Source: an uncultured Selenomonadales bacterium (GTDB lineage Bacteria; Bacillota_C; Negativicutes; Selenomonadales; Selenomonadaceae). Taken from it: DNA of 6,109 nt. Below the pieces are notes generated by a model. The model saw only the letters and a list, made by a program, of their open reading frames with translations, made no database searches and was not told where the DNA came from. The DNA lies in assembly GCA_946407175.1 (NCBI GenBank), contig CAMJNB010000090.1:1-6109 (forward strand). Reading direction: 5' to 3'. Of this stretch, positions 5,102 through 6,109 are shown piece by piece (the first letter of the stretch is position 1; each line of letters starts with the position of its first letter). Position numbers and translations under genes: made by a program.

Positions 5102-6043
5102 CTACATTTCAATCAGCGGCGTTTTCTTCCCGTACAAAAGCATATCGAATATATCGTAGTAGTAAAGCGGAAAGCCCGACGCAAAATTATCCGTGACGCT
5201 CCAAAACGGCACTTCTTTTTTCAATATGTCGTTAATGTACCTGCAGTCTATGTACCACGCCGAATCCAAATCAGATTTAAAAGGTACGAAACAAACTTTT
5301 TTGCCGTACGGTAACTCGTCGAATTGCTCCAAAATCTCATACTCTTCAGTATACGCCGTTACGAAAAGATTGTACCAGTTAATACGCTGTTTACGTTCAT
5401 TCCATTTTTTTACGGCGTCGTCAAAATTTGGATAGTGATTCATATGCCATAAAACATTGCCGAGATTATAAACGGGATAATCAAATTTTAACGTCTCTTG
5501 ATATTCGACTGTATCAAGCACCAATCTTTCTTCCAAATAAACGCGCGGACTTCGCAGAAAACGAATATATTCTTGGGCGCTGATGTACATATTGACCAAA
5601 GGAGAGAGAAACGGCAAGCCCAGCGTATGGCTGATAAGTCCGCCAAAACAGTGCATTGAAAAAATGGAAAGCCGCGACCTTTGCAGTTGCCGATATTTTT
5701 GAAAAGTAAATCCCGGTATGCAAACAATCCAATCGCCTAAAATTTTATCGGTGTCGAGATTAATTGCACGTGCAAACTTCGTGACTTCTGACATACCGAT
5801 TTCCTGCGCACCGGCAACAAGGATAACGTCGTACCCCCCCCCTTTGCCGGAGAGCTCTTGTATCGGTATGAACGGAACTGCGCGACCGTGATTATCTTTC
5901 GCCGAAACTTGAACATTCGCCGTGACGCCGACAATATCAATGCCGTTAAACTGCCTTTCCAAAATATTTACCGCGCCGCCGATAAAGCGTTGGTCCGGCG
6001 ACACAATCCATATGACAATGCGCGGCTTGCCGTTAATCTCCAT
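5102..6043 (-). CDS. DUF1919 family protein with N-terminal Rossmann-like domain, possibly surface polysaccharide biosynthesis
   Basis: Residues about 125-260 match my memory of the DUF1919 family, which occurs in polysaccharide gene sets and has no established reaction: FSMHCFGGLISHTLGLPFLSP (128-148, where relatives have a Cys-x-Gly-Gly-type start and LGLPY-SP), EYIRFL (158-163), KWNERKQRIN (213-222) and FDELPYGKK (241-249). Residues 7-125 look like an alpha/beta nucleotide- or sugar-binding domain, with the hydrophobic strand RIVIWIV (8-14), YDVILVAG (71-78) and DWIVCIPGF (104-112). The protein is 313 residues, soluble, without signal peptide or membrane helix. The start at 6043 has AAAGGAAG (6056-6049) upstream. 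It follows another minus-strand coding end by 12 nt and converges on the His-rich gene. A nine-G tract encodes Gly68-70; one base gained or lost would truncate the protein before DUF1919. A glycan-related role is inference from the family. Confidence 0.85.
   Translation of the reverse strand: MEINGKPRIVIWIVSPDQRFIGGAVNILERQFNGIDIVGVTANVQVSAKDNHGRAVPFIPIQELSGKGGGYDVILVAGAQEIGMSEVTKFARAINLDTDKILGDWIVCIPGFTFQKYRQLQRSRLSIFSMHCFGGLISHTLGLPFLSPLVNMYISAQEYIRFLRSPRVYLEERLVLDTVEYQETLKFDYPVYNLGNVLWHMNHYPNFDDAVKKWNERKQRINWYNLFVTAYTEEYEILEQFDELPYGKKVCFVPFKSDLDSAWYIDCRYINDILKKEVPFWSVTDNFASGFPLYYYDIFDMLLYGKKTPLIEM
5834..5842 (-). repeat. Homopolymeric G9 tract inside the DUF1919 gene
   Basis: Nine consecutive C on the plus strand read as three GGG glycine codons (residues 68-70). 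In the G9 state the gene is in frame. With G8 the frame reaches a stop at 5739-5737, giving about 101 residues. With G10 it stops at 5762-5760, giving about 94 residues. Both products lack DUF1919. Confidence 0.9.
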
Positions 6044-6055
6044 AAAAACTTCCTT

Positions 6056-6109
6056 TCAAAGCAACGTGACATTGTAGCCGCGTTCAAATCTTTGCAACGC
6101 CGATAGAGA
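6056..6109 (-). CDS. 3' end of an upstream minus-strand gene (last 17 codons)
   Basis: From the right edge the minus strand reads 17 sense codons ending QRFERGYNVTLL and then TGA (6058-6056). The stop overlaps the first base of the AAAGGAAG ribosome binding site of the DUF1919 gene, 12 nt ahead of its ATG, a spacing typical of an operon. The fragment is too short to name a family, and an open stretch of this length can arise by chance; the tight junction is the main support. Confidence 0.45.
   Translation of the reverse strand, partial: SLSALQRFERGYNVTLL

Noticed and set aside
5858..6106. Plus- and minus-strand short frames over the DUF1919 gene (5072-5314, 5193-5435, 5488-5727, 5514-5732, 5737-5940, 5858-6106)
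   Set aside because: They overlap a family-matching gene in wrong frames. The 5737-5940 frame matters only as the path read after loss of one G in the G9 tract.

Overview
The window looks like chromosomal DNA from a low-to-mid GC Gram-positive-lineage bacterium (Bacillota). The evidence is an AddB-type helicase-nuclease subunit rather than RecBCD, a MutL with the endonuclease motifs that MutH-less bacteria carry, AGGAGG-type ribosome binding sites ahead of almost every gene, and canonical sigma-A-like promoters. A Negativicutes-like host is my best guess, but that is inference from overall protein flavour; no rRNA or tRNA is present to fix it.

From left to right, positions 1-4569 hold three DNA replication and repair genes on the minus strand, transcribed in the order dnaN (sliding clamp), mutL (mismatch repair), addB (double-strand-break processing, cut by the left edge). 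dnaN is closed by a clear intrinsic terminator (3385-3413). mutL has its own promoter (-35 TAGACA, 17 bp, -10 TATAAT) and is followed after 41 bp by addB, so mutL-addB is probably one operon, with addA plausibly beyond the left edge. The three products can meet on the same DNA: MutL acts with the clamp, and MutL here carries a clamp-binding-like motif. No dnaA, recF or DnaA box is visible, so dnaN lies outside the usual dnaA-dnaN origin cluster as far as the window shows.

A 119-bp divergent intergenic region (4570-4688) separates dnaN from an unrecognised small plus-strand gene (4689-5042). This gene has a near-perfect promoter, a strong Shine-Dalgarno and a strong terminator, and encodes a 117-residue protein ending in a Pro4/His-Cys/Glu tail that looks metal-binding. 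The intergenic region also holds an 11-bp direct repeat with a 22-bp period overlapping the probable dnaN promoter, which looks like an operator.

From 5102 to the right edge, minus-strand genes converge on it: a complete DUF1919-type protein with an N-terminal Rossmann-like domain, probably linked to cell-surface polysaccharide, and the last 17 codons of an upstream gene with which it is likely co-transcribed. The DUF1919 gene contains a run of nine G (5834-5842), a candidate phase-variation switch.

Most of the window is housekeeping. The places worth a second look are the small His-rich gene, the divergent operator-like repeat, the poly-G tract, and the hexapeptide minisatellite in the MutL linker. 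There is no gene-free stretch over 300 bases, and I see no RNA gene, CRISPR array or mobile element.
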